A DNA stretch of 64,000 nucleotides from Alcaligenes pakistanensis (lineage in GTDB: Bacteria; Pseudomonadota; Gammaproteobacteria; Burkholderiales; Burkholderiaceae_B), in contig NZ_BMZN01000001.1 of NCBI RefSeq assembly GCF_014652815.1, positions 1,028,711-1,092,710 of the forward strand. Reading direction: 5' to 3'. Positions 55,380 to 64,000 of the stretch are shown piece after piece. Made by a program: the position numbers and the translations under genes. Numbering within the stretch: the stretch's first letter is position 1; each line of letters opens with the position of its first letter. Under the pieces are notes generated by a model. The model did not search any database and was not told the DNA's origin. It saw only the letters and a list, made by a program, of their open reading frames with translations.

Positions 55380-55961
55380 ATGATAGGTCGTATCCGGGGT
55401 ACCTTGATCGAGAAACAACCGCCTACCATCTGTGTAGACGTAGGCGGGGTGGGTTACGAAATCGATGTCCCCATGAGCACGCTCTACCAAATGCCGGAAC
55501 TGGGCGCTCAGGTCAATCTGTTCACCCACTTGGCCATCCGTGAGGATGCTCACGTGCTGTTTGGCTTTTCCAGCCTGAACGAGCGCAGCACCTTTAAAGC
55601 CCTGATCAAAGTCACCGGCATTGGCGCTCGCACTGCGCTTTCTTTGCTCTCGGGGATGAGCGCAGATGAGCTGGCTGACGCCATTACCCGCCAAGAGACC
55701 TCCCGTCTGGTCAAGGTTCCGGGTATCGGCAAGAAAACGGCTGAACGCCTTTTGCTGGAACTGCGTGGCAAGCTGGGTGCCGACTTAGGCACCGGTGGTA
55801 CTGTCAGCGCGATTCCCAATAGCCGTGATGATGTCATGCACGCGCTGGAAGCGTTGGGATATTCCAATAAGGAAGCCAATATTGCTGTCAAAGCCTTGCC
55901 CGATGATATTGACGTGTCGGAAGGGATCAAACAGGCTCTGAAATCCTTGTCACGCGCTTGA
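55380..55961 (+). CDS. ruvA: Holliday junction DNA helicase subunit RuvA
   Basis: 193 residues. OB-fold N-terminus ([15 protein letters not shown]), two helix-hairpin-helix motifs ([30 protein letters not shown]), and C-terminal domain III ([23 protein letters not shown]) that binds RuvB. Followed by a strong terminator; ruvB is not next but 1.5 kb away. Confidence 0.97.
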   Translation: MIGRIRGTLIEKQPPTICVDVGGVGYEIDVPMSTLYQMPELGAQVNLFTHLAIREDAHVLFGFSSLNERSTFKALIKVTGIGARTALSLLSGMSADELADAITRQETSRLVKVPGIGKKTAERLLLELRGKLGADLGTGGTVSAIPNSRDDVMHALEALGYSNKEANIAVKALPDDIDVSEGIKQALKSLSRA

Positions 55962-55981
55962 TACGAAGCTGTCGAGCACTC

Positions 55982-56012
55982 AAAAAAAACCGGGCTATTG
56001 CCCGGTTTTTTT
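55982..56012 (+). terminator. Intrinsic terminator after ruvA
   Basis: An A-run, then ACCGGGC TATT GCCCGGT and eight T residues. It ends the dusB-fis-purH-ruvCA side. Confidence 0.92.
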
Positions 56013-56077
56013 TATCTGTATTTTTAGCAACCCATTCACCTGCCTGCTGCTGCAAGGCCTCATAACTTAGTCACCTC

Positions 56078-56149
56078 ATTGCTTCGTTGCTTCGTTGCTT
56101 CGTTGCTTCGTTGCTTCGTTGCTTCGTTGCTTCGTTGCTTCATTGCTTC
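56078..56149. repeat. Octanucleotide tandem array GTTGCTTC, nine units
   Basis: Seven perfect GTTGCTTC units (56086-56141) flanked on each side by one ATTGCTTC unit. Intergenic, between convergent ruvA and the threonine dehydratase-like gene. Confidence 0.95.
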
Positions 56150-56187
56150 GATCATTAGAACGCTCAATGCTAATGACGCAAAAGTTC

Positions 56188-56267
56188 AATGACTAAATAA
56201 CTGAATAACTAAATGACTCAATAGCTCAATAGCTCAATAGCTCAATAGCTCAATAGCTCAATAGCTC
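56188..56267. repeat. Octanucleotide tandem array AATAGCTC, ten units (six perfect)
   Basis: Four diverged units (AATGACTA, AATAACTG, AATAACTA, AATGACTC; 56188-56219) followed by six perfect AATAGCTC units (56220-56267). A second, different 8-bp array 38 bp from the first. Confidence 0.95.
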
Positions 56268-56330
56268 ACCAGTCTGGTTCAATCTAAGCGCTGAGGTGTG
56301 TTATATGTCTACTTTTTTACACTTCCGCCA

Positions 56331-57290
56331 TCAAGCCAGTAAACGCCCCAAAGTGGATACATCTACATTGCCGCCACTGATCAACACGCCGACTTTGCGG
56401 CCTTGCAAATCACCCTGGCGCATGACAGCAGCAGCCCCCAGACAACCGGTCGGCTCCACCACCATCTTCATGCGCTCAGCAAAGAAACGCATGGCCTGAA
56501 CCAACTCAGTATCAGGCACCGTCAAAACACTAGTCACCATGCTGCGTATCAGTTCAAAAGTCATAGGGGCTAGAGCCTGGGTCAAGGCCCCATCAGCAAT
56601 CGACGCTGGGGGAGCAATTTTGACGATTTCACCACTACGCAAAGACTGCTGGGCATCATCACCAGCCTGCGGCTCAACACCAAAAACCTCGCAATGGGGA
56701 GCCATCGCCTTGGCGGCCAGCAAACAGCCCGACAGCAAGCCACCACCACCCAGGGGGACATAAAACTGCTGTAAATCGGGCACATCCTGGAACAGTTCCA
56801 AGGCGGCTGTACCCTGCCCCGCAATAACGTCGGGATGTGCGAAAGGCGGGATCAAGGTCAAGCCCTCCCGATCGACCAGTTCTTGTGCAATCTGGGCCCG
56901 GTCTTGGGTCAGGCGATCATACTCAATCACCTTGGCCCCATAGCCACGCGTCGCAGCCAGCTTGGCGACCGGAGCATCCGAGTTCATGATGATGGTGGCG
57001 GGTATACCCAGCAGCTTGGCCGATAAGGCCACTGCCTGGGCATGATTGCCTGAAGAAAACGCCACTACCCCCGCTTTTTTCTGCTGTTCACTTAACCGCA
57101 GCAAAGCATTGAAACCGCCTCGAAACTTAAAGGCACCAATGCGTTGGAAGTTCTCGCATTTAAAATAGACTTCGCCGTTCAAGCGCTCATTCAAGCTTGT
57201 CGACGTTAAAACCGGCGTACGGTGTGCCACAGGTGCCAAGCGCTCAGCAGCGGCCACAACATCAGCAAAATCAGGTAATTCCAGGGACAT
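56331..57290 (-). CDS. Threonine/serine dehydratase-like PLP enzyme
   Basis: 319 residues, fold-type II PLP enzyme. Schiff-base Lys55 in GAFKFRGG, SSGNHAQAVALSAK, the phosphate-binding loop PLGGGGLLSG, and a closing ISGGNVD. There is no C-terminal ACT regulatory domain, so it resembles catabolic threonine dehydratase, hydroxyaspartate ammonia-lyase or serine racemase; sequence alone does not separate these. It sits between ruvA and ruvB on the opposite strand. Confidence 0.88.
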   Translation of the reverse strand: MSLELPDFADVVAAAERLAPVAHRTPVLTSTSLNERLNGEVYFKCENFQRIGAFKFRGGFNALLRLSEQQKKAGVVAFSSGNHAQAVALSAKLLGIPATIIMNSDAPVAKLAATRGYGAKVIEYDRLTQDRAQIAQELVDREGLTLIPPFAHPDVIAGQGTAALELFQDVPDLQQFYVPLGGGGLLSGCLLAAKAMAPHCEVFGVEPQAGDDAQQSLRSGEIVKIAPPASIADGALTQALAPMTFELIRSMVTSVLTVPDTELVQAMRFFAERMKMVVEPTGCLGAAAVMRQGDLQGRKVGVLISGGNVDVSTLGRLLA

Positions 57291-57491
57291 GGCTAAAATC
57301 TCGATTGAACACTCCAACCCACATTATGCGTGATGCCAAGCGCCACAGCCTAGACCCACCAACACAAAATGATCCTCCATGTAGCGAGACCAGGACTTGC
57401 ACAGCGACTCCTTACATTCGCAATGAGCCCCCAGTACTCAGGCTACTAATGCTTGGTGTACCATACTGTATATTCAATCAGCGTAGTCATC

Positions 57492-58562
57492 ATGGCCATA
57501 CACTCCGATTCGCTCTCCAGCCTGCCCTCTGAACAGCGCATCATCACGCCCAAACCCCTGTCCCCCAACGAAGAGTCCATCGAGCGCGCCTTACGGCCCA
57601 AGATGCTGGAAGACTACGTCGGGCAAGCGCGTGCGCGAGAGCAGCTGGAAATTTTTATCGCTGCTGCCCGTCAACGTCAGGAGGCCTTGGACCACGTCTT
57701 GCTGTTTGGCCCTCCGGGTTTAGGTAAAACCACCTTGGCTCACATTATTGCCCATGAAATGGGGGTGAACCTGCGCCAGACTTCCGGCCCCGTACTGGAG
57801 CGCCCCGGTGATCTGGCGGCCCTGCTGACCAACCTGGAACCCAACGACGTCCTGTTTATTGACGAGATCCACCGCCTGTCGCCTGTTGTCGAGGAAATCC
57901 TGTACCCAGCGCTGGAAGACTTTCAGATTGATATTCTGATAGGTGAAGGCCCGGCCGCTCGTAGCGTCAAACTGGATTTGCAGCCCTTTACCCTGGTCGG
58001 TGCCACCACCCGCGCGGGCATGTTGACCAACCCCTTGCGGGACCGCTTTGGTATTGTGTCGCGCCTGGAGTTTTATGACGTCAAAGATTTGACGCATATC
58101 GTGGCGCGTAGTGCCCGCCTGCTCAATGTCAGCACTACAGACGAAGGCACCTACGAAATCGCCCGCCGCTCGCGCGGCACTCCCCGTATTGCCAACCGGC
58201 TCTTGCGTCGGGTACGCGATTACGCCGAGGTCAAAACCGACGGCATTATCCATACCGAATGCGCACAAGCAGCCCTGGCTATGCTGGAAGTAGACCCTCA
58301 AGGCCTGGACTTAATGGATAGAAAATTGCTGGAAGCCATCATTCACAAATTTGATGGTGGCCCAGTCGGGGTAGACAGCTTGGCCGCTGCCATTGGTGAG
58401 GAGCGCGACACGATCGAAGATGTGATTGAACCTTATCTGATCCAGCACGGTTTTTTGCAACGCACCCCTAGAGGCCGCATTGCTACCCTGAACACCTGGC
58501 GTCACCTGGGGCTGACGCCGCCACGTAACACTCAGGGTCAGGAGCTATTCGACGCTGAATAA
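57492..58562 (+). CDS. ruvB: Holliday junction branch-migration ATPase RuvB
   Basis: 356 residues. [22 protein letters not shown], Walker [18 protein letters not shown], Walker [17 protein letters not shown], sensor [19 protein letters not shown], and arginine and winged-helix regions ([20 protein letters not shown]). The start at 57492 matches the family; a longer ORF begins at 57453. Confidence 0.97.
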   Translation: MAIHSDSLSSLPSEQRIITPKPLSPNEESIERALRPKMLEDYVGQARAREQLEIFIAAARQRQEALDHVLLFGPPGLGKTTLAHIIAHEMGVNLRQTSGPVLERPGDLAALLTNLEPNDVLFIDEIHRLSPVVEEILYPALEDFQIDILIGEGPAARSVKLDLQPFTLVGATTRAGMLTNPLRDRFGIVSRLEFYDVKDLTHIVARSARLLNVSTTDEGTYEIARRSRGTPRIANRLLRRVRDYAEVKTDGIIHTECAQAALAMLEVDPQGLDLMDRKLLEAIIHKFDGGPVGVDSLAAAIGEERDTIEDVIEPYLIQHGFLQRTPRGRIATLNTWRHLGLTPPRNTQGQELFDAE

Positions 58563-58566
58563 GCGT

Positions 58567-59367
58567 TTAAGCCCGGCGCGCCCAGGGGCGAAACACCAGT
58601 AACAAGGTAATGGCAATTGACACGGCGGCAGCCAATAACAAGGCTGTCAGCCAATGAAATTGCGTGAAGATCAGCGCCAGCGTGGTGCAGAAACCGGCCA
58701 AGCTGCCTGTCCCCCACAAGGCGGAGCGTAAGGTGGCAACCAGGCTGGCCGCACCCAGAGTTTGATGAATGGTCACGGCCACGACGGTATAGCCAATCGG
58801 AAAAGCCATAATCAGACCCGACAAGCTAGGTCCCAATAGCGAACTGCCGGTTGTCACAACAGCGACCAACAAGCCCGCCAGCGTCCCTCTGAATACCAGC
58901 AAGCCCCACCCTGCCTTAGCCTTGCTTGTTCCTTTCATGCCAGCCAAACGACGCGACACACGCAAGCTGAATGCGGTAACCACAATGAACAAGCCCAGCC
59001 CCAGCCAGGGCTGTATCGGCATAAACGACAATATAAAAGCCGCAATCGCCCAACCCGCTACCGCACACAACAAGGTTCGCCAAGGCGATAAGGTCGGAGC
59101 ACAAAGAATAATGAGCAGTAAAAACAGCTGGGTCGCGCTCAGCGAATACACGGCATAAGTCGCCGCCTGCTGTACATAATCGGCAGGGAATTGCTGAGCC
59201 AGAAAATAAAAACCAGGCCCCAAAACCATAGGTAAGCCGGCCAGGGCACCACCGATCAGTGGGCCAAATGCCCCCACCGACCAGGACACCAGCACCACGA
59301 CCAAGCCGGTGGCCAACATTCGTACTACTAAGGCAGACCACTCGACATCAAGAAAAACAGTTTCCAC
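58567..59367 (-). CDS. Multi-pass membrane protein of unknown function
   Basis: 266 residues with about eight hydrophobic segments and repeated Gly-Pro/Gly-Gly turns (GAFGPLIGGALAGLPMVLGPGFYFL; SLSGLIMAFPIGYTVVAV). The two halves look weakly repeated. No family recognised. Convergent with ruvB, only 4 nt between stops. Confidence 0.8.
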   Translation of the reverse strand: METVFLDVEWSALVVRMLATGLVVVLVSWSVGAFGPLIGGALAGLPMVLGPGFYFLAQQFPADYVQQAATYAVYSLSATQLFLLLIILCAPTLSPWRTLLCAVAGWAIAAFILSFMPIQPWLGLGLFIVVTAFSLRVSRRLAGMKGTSKAKAGWGLLVFRGTLAGLLVAVVTTGSSLLGPSLSGLIMAFPIGYTVVAVTIHQTLGAASLVATLRSALWGTGSLAGFCTTLALIFTQFHWLTALLLAAAVSIAITLLLVFRPWARRA

Positions 59368-59454
59368 GGACGTATCACGCGGTGACTCTGAGTATAAAGA
59401 CCTGCCCAGCTCTCCCCTGCTTGACGGGTTTGAGCCAGACAGCCTCTTTCATAC

Positions 59455-60513
59455 TTAGCTCACCACACTCCAGACCAGAGCCTGACCTGCAGCCAGTGGG
59501 ATCAAGGGCTCACCCGCCATTTCCACGGACTCAGGAATCGTGAATTCAGCACGTTTCAGAGTCATCGTCCCTTCATTCACGGGCAGACCGTAAAAAGCAG
59601 GACCATTCAGGCTGGCAAACGCTTCCAGCTTATCCAGACGTCCCGCCTTATCAAAGGCGGTGGCATACAGTTCCATGGCATGCAGCGCGGTATAACAGCC
59701 TGCACAGCCACAGCTTTGTTCTTTACGACTACGCGAGTGTGGTGCGCTATCTGTACCCAGGAAGAAACGCTTACTGTCACTAGTTGCTGCCGCCAGCAAA
59801 GCCTGACGATGTTTTTCGCGTTTCAGCACAGGCAAACAGTACCAATGTGGCTGCAAGCCGCCCTGGAACAAGGCATTACGGTTATAGAGCAGGTGGTGAG
59901 CGGTAATGGTGGCAGCCACCGGACCGTCGGCCTGGCTGACATAGGCAGCACCTTCCGCAGTGGTCAAATGCTCGAACACTACTTTAAGCTCGGGGAAAGC
60001 CTGACGCAGAGGGATCATGACGCGCTCAATAAACACGGCTTCACGATCAAACAAATCAATACTAGGATCAGTAACTTCGCCGTGCATGAGCAAAGGCATG
60101 CCCGATTCCTGCATCTGGGCCAATACGTCCGTACAGTTCTTCAGCAGATCCGTTACCCCGGCATCGGAGTTCGTGGTCGCACCGGCGGGATACAGTTTCA
60201 CCCCGTGCACCACACCGCTGTCTTTAGCACGACGGATCTCGTCCGGGTGGGTATTGTCTGTCAGGTACAGAGTCATCAAGGGTTCAAACTTACCGACGTA
60301 TACCGTTTTATCCAGAGCACTCAGGATACGGCCGCGATAAGCCAGCGCCTGCTCCGTTGTCGTCACAGGCGGAGTCAGGTTAGGCATGACAATGGCCCGG
60401 TCAAATTGTGCCGCAGTATGGCCCAGGACCGATTCCAACACCGCGCCATCGCGCAGGTGCAAATGCCAATCATCAGGGCGATGTATTACCAGGGTATCCA
60501 CAGTAGGGCTCAT
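59455..60513 (-). CDS. pyrC: Dihydroorotase (class II, PyrC)
   Basis: 352 residues; closes carbamoyl-aspartate to dihydroorotate. Zinc ligands in DDWHLHLRDG, the carbamylated lysine in HGVKLYPAGAT, His in LLMHGEVTD and FEHLTT, and the final Asp in FLGTDSAPHSRSRKE. A normal-length E. coli-type enzyme. The ATG at 60513 is used. Confidence 0.97.
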   Translation of the reverse strand: MSPTVDTLVIHRPDDWHLHLRDGAVLESVLGHTAAQFDRAIVMPNLTPPVTTTEQALAYRGRILSALDKTVYVGKFEPLMTLYLTDNTHPDEIRRAKDSGVVHGVKLYPAGATTNSDAGVTDLLKNCTDVLAQMQESGMPLLMHGEVTDPSIDLFDREAVFIERVMIPLRQAFPELKVVFEHLTTAEGAAYVSQADGPVAATITAHHLLYNRNALFQGGLQPHWYCLPVLKREKHRQALLAAATSDSKRFFLGTDSAPHSRSRKEQSCGCAGCYTALHAMELYATAFDKAGRLDKLEAFASLNGPAFYGLPVNEGTMTLKRAEFTIPESVEMAGEPLIPLAAGQALVWSVVS

Positions 60514-60833
60514 ATCTATACTCAATCTCAAACAAAGGGCCAGGGCTTTAAACCGCTATTAAAGCAACAGGCAGCACAATTGCCTTCCAGCAGGCCGAAT
60601 CCATCATTATGCTACAGCTACCTGTGCTGCGCATGATTGAGCACAGGAATGCCAAGCCCAAATAGATAGTGCAATGCAGCAGGCTGTAAGCACTGGAAAA
60701 TCTGCTTACAGACCGGCAAAGCTCTGACTCACAAAGGGCTTGGACGTACAGGGAGTATCACGGTATGCTGACAGACAAGTCGTGCCCTAGCGCATAACCC
60801 GCCCCTTCAACTCGTTCCTCAGGAGTTCCGTTC
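60514..60833. other. Intergenic region between divergent pyrC and SWIB genes
   Basis: 320 bases without a gene. One candidate promoter for the SWIB gene is listed at 60740-60769. Nothing else is recognised. Confidence 0.5.
60740..60769 (+). promoter_or_regulatory. Candidate promoter for SWIB-domain gene
   Basis: -35 TTGGAC (60740-60745), 18-bp spacer, -10 TATGCT (60764-60769), about 65 nt before the ATG at 60834. Confidence 0.4.
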
Positions 60834-61112
60834 ATGGCCAGCACTGAAAAAAAGCCTGCTACCCGCAAACCCAATGCAGCCTTCATGAAACCACTCACTC
60901 CTAGCCCGACACTGGCTGCAGTGATTGGCCCTGGCGCGCTGCCGCGCACTGAAGTTACGAAGAAAATCTGGGAATACATCAAGAAGCACGATCTCCAGGA
61001 CCCCGCAAATCGTCGCAACATCAATGCTGACGCTAAACTGCGCCCTCTGTTCGGCAAGGATCAAGTTTCCATGTTTGAACTGACCAAGCTGGTCAGCACC
61101 CACCTGAAATAA
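60834..61112 (+). CDS. SWIB/MDM2-domain protein
   Basis: 92 residues. A basic N-terminal tail (ASTEKKPATRKPNAAF), then the SWIB fold: PTLAAVIGPGALPRTEVTKKIWEYIKKHDLQDPANRRNINADAKLRPLFGK, ending MFELTKLVSTHL. Chromatin-linked in eukaryotes; the bacterial role is unclear. A single gene with its own terminator. Confidence 0.95.
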   Translation: MASTEKKPATRKPNAAFMKPLTPSPTLAAVIGPGALPRTEVTKKIWEYIKKHDLQDPANRRNINADAKLRPLFGKDQVSMFELTKLVSTHLK

Positions 61113-61146
61113 GCACGGGGGTGCTCCAGGCACCTCAAGCGCTATC

Positions 61147-61184
61147 GGGCCGCGTCGCTGAGCTTTCAGCCGCGGCCCTTTTTT
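61147..61184 (+). terminator. Intrinsic terminator after SWIB gene
   Basis: GGGCCGCG (61147-61154) and CGCGGCCC (61171-61178) stem with TTTTTT at 61179-61184. It lies within an upstream extension of the photolyase ORF, supporting the photolyase start at 61223. Confidence 0.9.
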
Positions 61185-61222
61185 CATGCCGCGATTTTAA
61201 GCCGCCTTGTTTTCCAACCGTT

Positions 61223-62677
61223 ATGCCGATTCACTCGTTTTCCCCACCCAATCAAGACCCGCACGCATTGTGCTGGCTACGTCGTGATTTGCGTCTACAT
61301 GATCATGCTGCCTTGCATCACGCGCTAAAGAGCGGCTTACCTGTTGCCTGTGTCTTCATTTTTGACAGCACGATTTTGCAGTCCCTGCCTTCCCAAGACG
61401 TACGCCTGGCTTTTATACGCGAAAGCTTGCTGCAAGTGCAGGAGCAGCTTCGTCAGTTCGGCAGCGAGCTGATTACGGCTCATGGCGATCCAGAACAGCT
61501 GATCCCGGAACTAGCTGCGAGCCTCAATGCCAATGCTGTCTACGCAAATGAAGACTACGAGCCAGCAGCAATTTCGCGTGATCAAACCGTTTTACAGCGA
61601 TTGGGTGAGCAAGATGTCACTCTACAGCTGTTTAAAGACCACGTTATCTTTGCTCGCGATGAAATCCTGACCCAACAAAAACAGCCCTATACGGTCTTTA
61701 CTCCTTATAAGCGCAACTGGTTGACACGCATACGCTCAGAGGATGTGCAAAGCTATGACTGCAAGCAAGGTTCATGGGCGCAACTCTCTTCTCAGGCAAT
61801 CCCTAGCCTGAACGAGCTGGGTTTTCAGGATGACTCGAAAGACCAGCTCTTGAGTCCAGCTGGCTGGCAGGGAGCGCAGACCTTGCTGGAACAATTCGAG
61901 CCCAGAATTCATGCCTATCAAGAGCGCCGGGATTTCCCCGCCAAACGAGGCGTGTCCTATCTGGCTCCTCATTTGCGCTTTGGCACTCTATCGATTCGAC
62001 AAGCCGTGTCTCTGGCCTGGCCCAGCGACTCAGACGGCGCCGCCACCTGGCTAAGCGAGCTTATCTGGCGAGAGTTCTACCAGCAGTTCTTATGGCATCA
62101 CCCCGAGACAGCCACGGAAAGTTTCAAACCAGCGTACAAAAGCCTGCCCTTCCCTAACCGCGAAGATTGGTTTGAAGCCTGGAAAGAGGGTCGCACCGGC
62201 TACCCCATTGTGGATGCTGCCATGCGCCAGTTGAATCAGACCGGCTATATGCATAACCGACTGCGCATGATCAGCGCCTCCTTTCTAGTAAAAGACTTGC
62301 TGATAGACTGGCGATGGGGCGAGCACTATTTTGCTGAGAAGCTGCTTGATTACGACATGGCGTCCAATGTCGGCGGCTGGCAATGGGCCGCTTCTACCGG
62401 GTGTGATGCACAGCCTTACTTTCGCATCTTCAACCCTGTCACGCAGTCCCGTAAATTTGACCCAGAGGGACAATTCATACGGCGCTACGTACCTGAACTG
62501 CTCAACCTTGATAAGCAAGCTATCCATGCGCCCTGGCAGGCCAAACAACTACCTCTCGACTTCAAGCTTGGACAACATTACCCAGCCCCCGTCGTAGATC
62601 ATGATGTGCAAAGACATCTTGCTTTGGCTCTATTCAAGCAAGCCGGAGAGCCAGAACCAATAGATGGCAATACGTAA
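61223..62677 (+). CDS. phrB: Deoxyribodipyrimidine photolyase
   Basis: 484 residues; light-driven repair of cyclobutane pyrimidine dimers. The N-terminal antenna-binding domain is CWLRRDLRLHDHAALHHAL. The FAD domain contains RYLAPHLRFG-like SYLAPHLRFGTLSIR, ELIWREFYQQFLWHHPE, GRTGYPIVDAAMRQLNQTGYMHNRLRMISASFLVKDLLIDWRWGE and the signature DYDMASNVGGWQWAASTGCDAQPYFRIFNP. Start at 61223 because the longer ORF runs through the terminator. Confidence 0.96.
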   Translation: MPIHSFSPPNQDPHALCWLRRDLRLHDHAALHHALKSGLPVACVFIFDSTILQSLPSQDVRLAFIRESLLQVQEQLRQFGSELITAHGDPEQLIPELAASLNANAVYANEDYEPAAISRDQTVLQRLGEQDVTLQLFKDHVIFARDEILTQQKQPYTVFTPYKRNWLTRIRSEDVQSYDCKQGSWAQLSSQAIPSLNELGFQDDSKDQLLSPAGWQGAQTLLEQFEPRIHAYQERRDFPAKRGVSYLAPHLRFGTLSIRQAVSLAWPSDSDGAATWLSELIWREFYQQFLWHHPETATESFKPAYKSLPFPNREDWFEAWKEGRTGYPIVDAAMRQLNQTGYMHNRLRMISASFLVKDLLIDWRWGEHYFAEKLLDYDMASNVGGWQWAASTGCDAQPYFRIFNPVTQSRKFDPEGQFIRRYVPELLNLDKQAIHAPWQAKQLPLDFKLGQHYPAPVVDHDVQRHLALALFKQAGEPEPIDGNT

Positions 62678-62685
62678 GGATTTCT

Positions 62686-63264
62686 ATGTCAGACAGCCTC
62701 AGACCATCACCTTCGCCGAGCACCCCGGTATTGCTGCAAAACCTGCAAACCGCCCACCCCCAGGCCCAAGTAGCTATCTTGCACTTCAACGCCGAATGCG
62801 CTGAAATCAGCCTGGCTCATAAAGGTGCTCCAGTTCACACGGAACACTTTCCCGAACTAAGTGGGGTTCAGCTATTGGCCAATTGCTTTGCAGGCTCCAA
62901 CTCACGCTCAGCCCAACTGGAGCATGCGATTGAGGTAGTAGAAGATGCCATCATGCCAGCCAGCCTGGATCTGCGGCAGTTCATGGTTTTTGCGACGGGG
63001 GAATTGGCGGAAGAACTCAGTCTATGGCTTAACGAGACCCAAGGTAGCGAGCAGCACATTCTGAGCCGGGACACGATTGATGATCTGTTCACCTTATACG
63101 CAGCAGCTAGCCTAGGTACCGTGAACCTGAAAATGGTCGATACCAGCTCTTTGGAAAATATACATAAGCTGATTAACAATCAAAGCCTCGGTATTTATTT
63201 ACTGTTGTTACGCGAGTGCATGCACCATATGCATATCGAACACATTTATCTCTTGGCGCCGTAA
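62686..63264 (+). CDS. Hypothetical protein downstream of photolyase
   Basis: 192 residues, no signal peptide, mixed alpha/beta composition (AQVAILHFNAECAEISLAHKG; SLDLRQFMVFATGELAEELSLWL; IYLLLLRECMHHMHIEHIYLLAP). No domain recognised. It lies 8 nt after phrB, so it is probably co-transcribed. Confidence 0.7.
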   Translation: MSDSLRPSPSPSTPVLLQNLQTAHPQAQVAILHFNAECAEISLAHKGAPVHTEHFPELSGVQLLANCFAGSNSRSAQLEHAIEVVEDAIMPASLDLRQFMVFATGELAEELSLWLNETQGSEQHILSRDTIDDLFTLYAAASLGTVNLKMVDTSSLENIHKLINNQSLGIYLLLLRECMHHMHIEHIYLLAP

Positions 63265-63327
63265 AACGCTTATCCAATATCGATGGGCTGATTCGTTCAT
63301 AAACGCTCAGGCACACAGGCCATCAAT

Positions 63328-63361
63328 AAAAAAGGGTGCTCATAAAGAGCACCCTTTTTAA
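63328..63361. terminator. Bidirectional terminator
   Basis: AAAAAAGGGTGCTC ATAAA GAGCACCCTTTTTAA between the convergent hypothetical gene and the membrane-protein gene. Confidence 0.9.
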
Positions 63362-63400
63362 ACAAGTCCCTCTGAGCCAAGCCCAGAGCGCTGTGTTGCC

Positions 63401-63766
63401 TTAATAATCGTGACCTAAGGCCTGACCACCCGACAAGGCTAGCCAGCCTTTGATCAAGCGGTGAATGATCCAGACCAGGGCAACCAAAGCCGTTACCCAG
63501 CCAATAAAGATCGTGGTCAACAAGCCGCTCAAGGCCACCCAGAGCAAGCCCCACCAAAATGTTTTGATAATCCAATCAAGATGGCTGGCATAAATCGTGC
63601 CCGATGCATCGCCACGTTTGACGTAGGCAAGAATCACAGCGGCAACAGCGGCAGCACCGAAGATACCTGCACTGATCATAGCCAGAGAAAACAAGCCATA
63701 GCAGATGTGCGTAATCTTGCGCAGCGGCAAGCCTGGTTCAAGCTCGGGGCTAATGGGCTGATTCAT
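63401..63766 (-). CDS. Small membrane protein (DUF4870-like)
   Basis: 121 residues with three hydrophobic segments (ICYGLFSLAMISAGIFGAAAVAAVILAYVKRG; WIIKTFWWGLLWVALSGLLTTIFIGWVTALVALVWIIHRLIKGW). The YVKRGDASGTIYASHLDWIIKTFWW block is a common conserved core of such small membrane proteins. AGGAGA lies 6 nt before the ATG at 63766. Confidence 0.85.
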   Translation of the reverse strand: MNQPISPELEPGLPLRKITHICYGLFSLAMISAGIFGAAAVAAVILAYVKRGDASGTIYASHLDWIIKTFWWGLLWVALSGLLTTIFIGWVTALVALVWIIHRLIKGWLALSGGQALGHDY

Positions 63767-63893
63767 TCGGTTCTCCTGAAACAAGCATTAACAATAACTG
63801 TACCGAACTATTTTACCCATACTTTGAGCGTTAACCGTATGACAGTGGCAGACCTACCACCATTGACGTTTATACCGCCTATTTTTGCGGCAT

Positions 63894-63934
63894 AAAAAAC
63901 AAAACCCCCACAAGCAATGCTTGCGGGGGTTTTG
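63894..63934 (-). terminator. Terminator of the rRNA operon
   Basis: On the minus strand CCCCCGCAAGCA and TTGCTTGTGGGGG form a stem followed by TTTTGTTTTTT, about 15 nt after the 5S 3' end. Confidence 0.9.
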
Positions 63935-63945
63935 AGGAATAAGAG

Positions 63946-64000
63946 CTTGACGATGACCTACTTTCACAGACGTCCGTCCACTATCATCGGCGCAAAGGCG
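63946..64000 (-). rRNA. rrf: 5S ribosomal RNA, 3' part (cut by window edge)
   Basis: The minus-strand complement of the last 55 bases matches the 3' half of a 5S rRNA: the plus strand reads GATGACCTACTTTCACA and then CACTATCATCGGCGCAAAGGCG, as in Bordetella-type 5S genes. The rest of the rRNA operon lies to the right of the window. Confidence 0.93.

Noticed and set aside
1..64000. tRNA genes in intergenic gaps
   Set aside because: No cloverleaf-like sequence with a GGTTCGAAT-type T-loop was recognised in any gap, although a dedicated scan could not be run.

Overview
The window looks like chromosomal DNA of a betaproteobacterium in the Alcaligenaceae, most likely Alcaligenes or a close relative. 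This rests on gene content and order (dusB-fis-purH-ruvC-ruvA, aat-bpt-pyrD, an rrn operon ending in a Bordetella-like 5S), the moderately high GC and dense coding. It is an inference, not a database match. Most of the window is housekeeping sequence; the accessory part lies in roughly the first 18 kb.

Layout. 1-478 is the end of murI. 1111-5603 (+) is a three-gene surface or export cassette: a lipoprotein built on an alkaline-phosphatase-superfamily domain plus a LamG-like domain, a 65-residue lipoprotein, and a Tat-exported phosphocholine-type phospholipase C. 5752-16903 (-) is an adhesin operon read right to left: an EAL-domain c-di-GMP phosphodiesterase, a 2634-residue trimeric autotransporter adhesin (overlapping it by ATGA), a TpgA-like peptidoglycan-binding lipoprotein, a lipoprotein resembling the SecD periplasmic P1 head, and a degenerate receiver protein. 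Upstream lie an inverted repeat and an AT-richer Hin/Gin-type serine recombinase gene (17470-18033). 18141-28661 is a type II secretion system: gspG-H-I-J-K-L-M-N-D-E-F on the minus strand, with a PDZ-less gspC divergent. The secretin carries a lipobox.

28716-50526 holds metabolism and transport: an HPP-CBS membrane protein, hppD, a TSUP exporter, aspA, a MarR regulator, a Nudix protein, the N-degron transferases aat and bpt, pyrD, a phasin, an IclR regulator, a CinA-like protein, an EI24 membrane protein, a thioredoxin-like protein, rhlE, azlCD, a zinc-finger protein and a YheT-type hydrolase. It ends with a minus-strand run of an MgtC-C-terminus-like small protein, ctaG-like and bepA-like genes. 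That run is preceded by a recognisable promoter and a 25-codon leader ORF. 50649-63766 contains ubiH, dusB-fis, purH-ruvC-ruvA, two octanucleotide repeat arrays, a threonine dehydratase-like gene, ruvB, pyrC, a SWIB protein, a photolyase and three genes of unknown role. The right edge enters a minus-strand rRNA operon through the 3' part of its 5S gene.

How the parts may work together. The main candidate for something new is the adhesin locus. It puts a phosphodiesterase, a giant repeat-built adhesin, a peptidoglycan anchor, a SecD-head-like lipoprotein and a pseudo-receiver in one transcription unit, next to a possible DNA inversion switch. The type II system and the Tat-exported phospholipase C could form an exporter-substrate pair. 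Both proposals are inferences from gene content and order.
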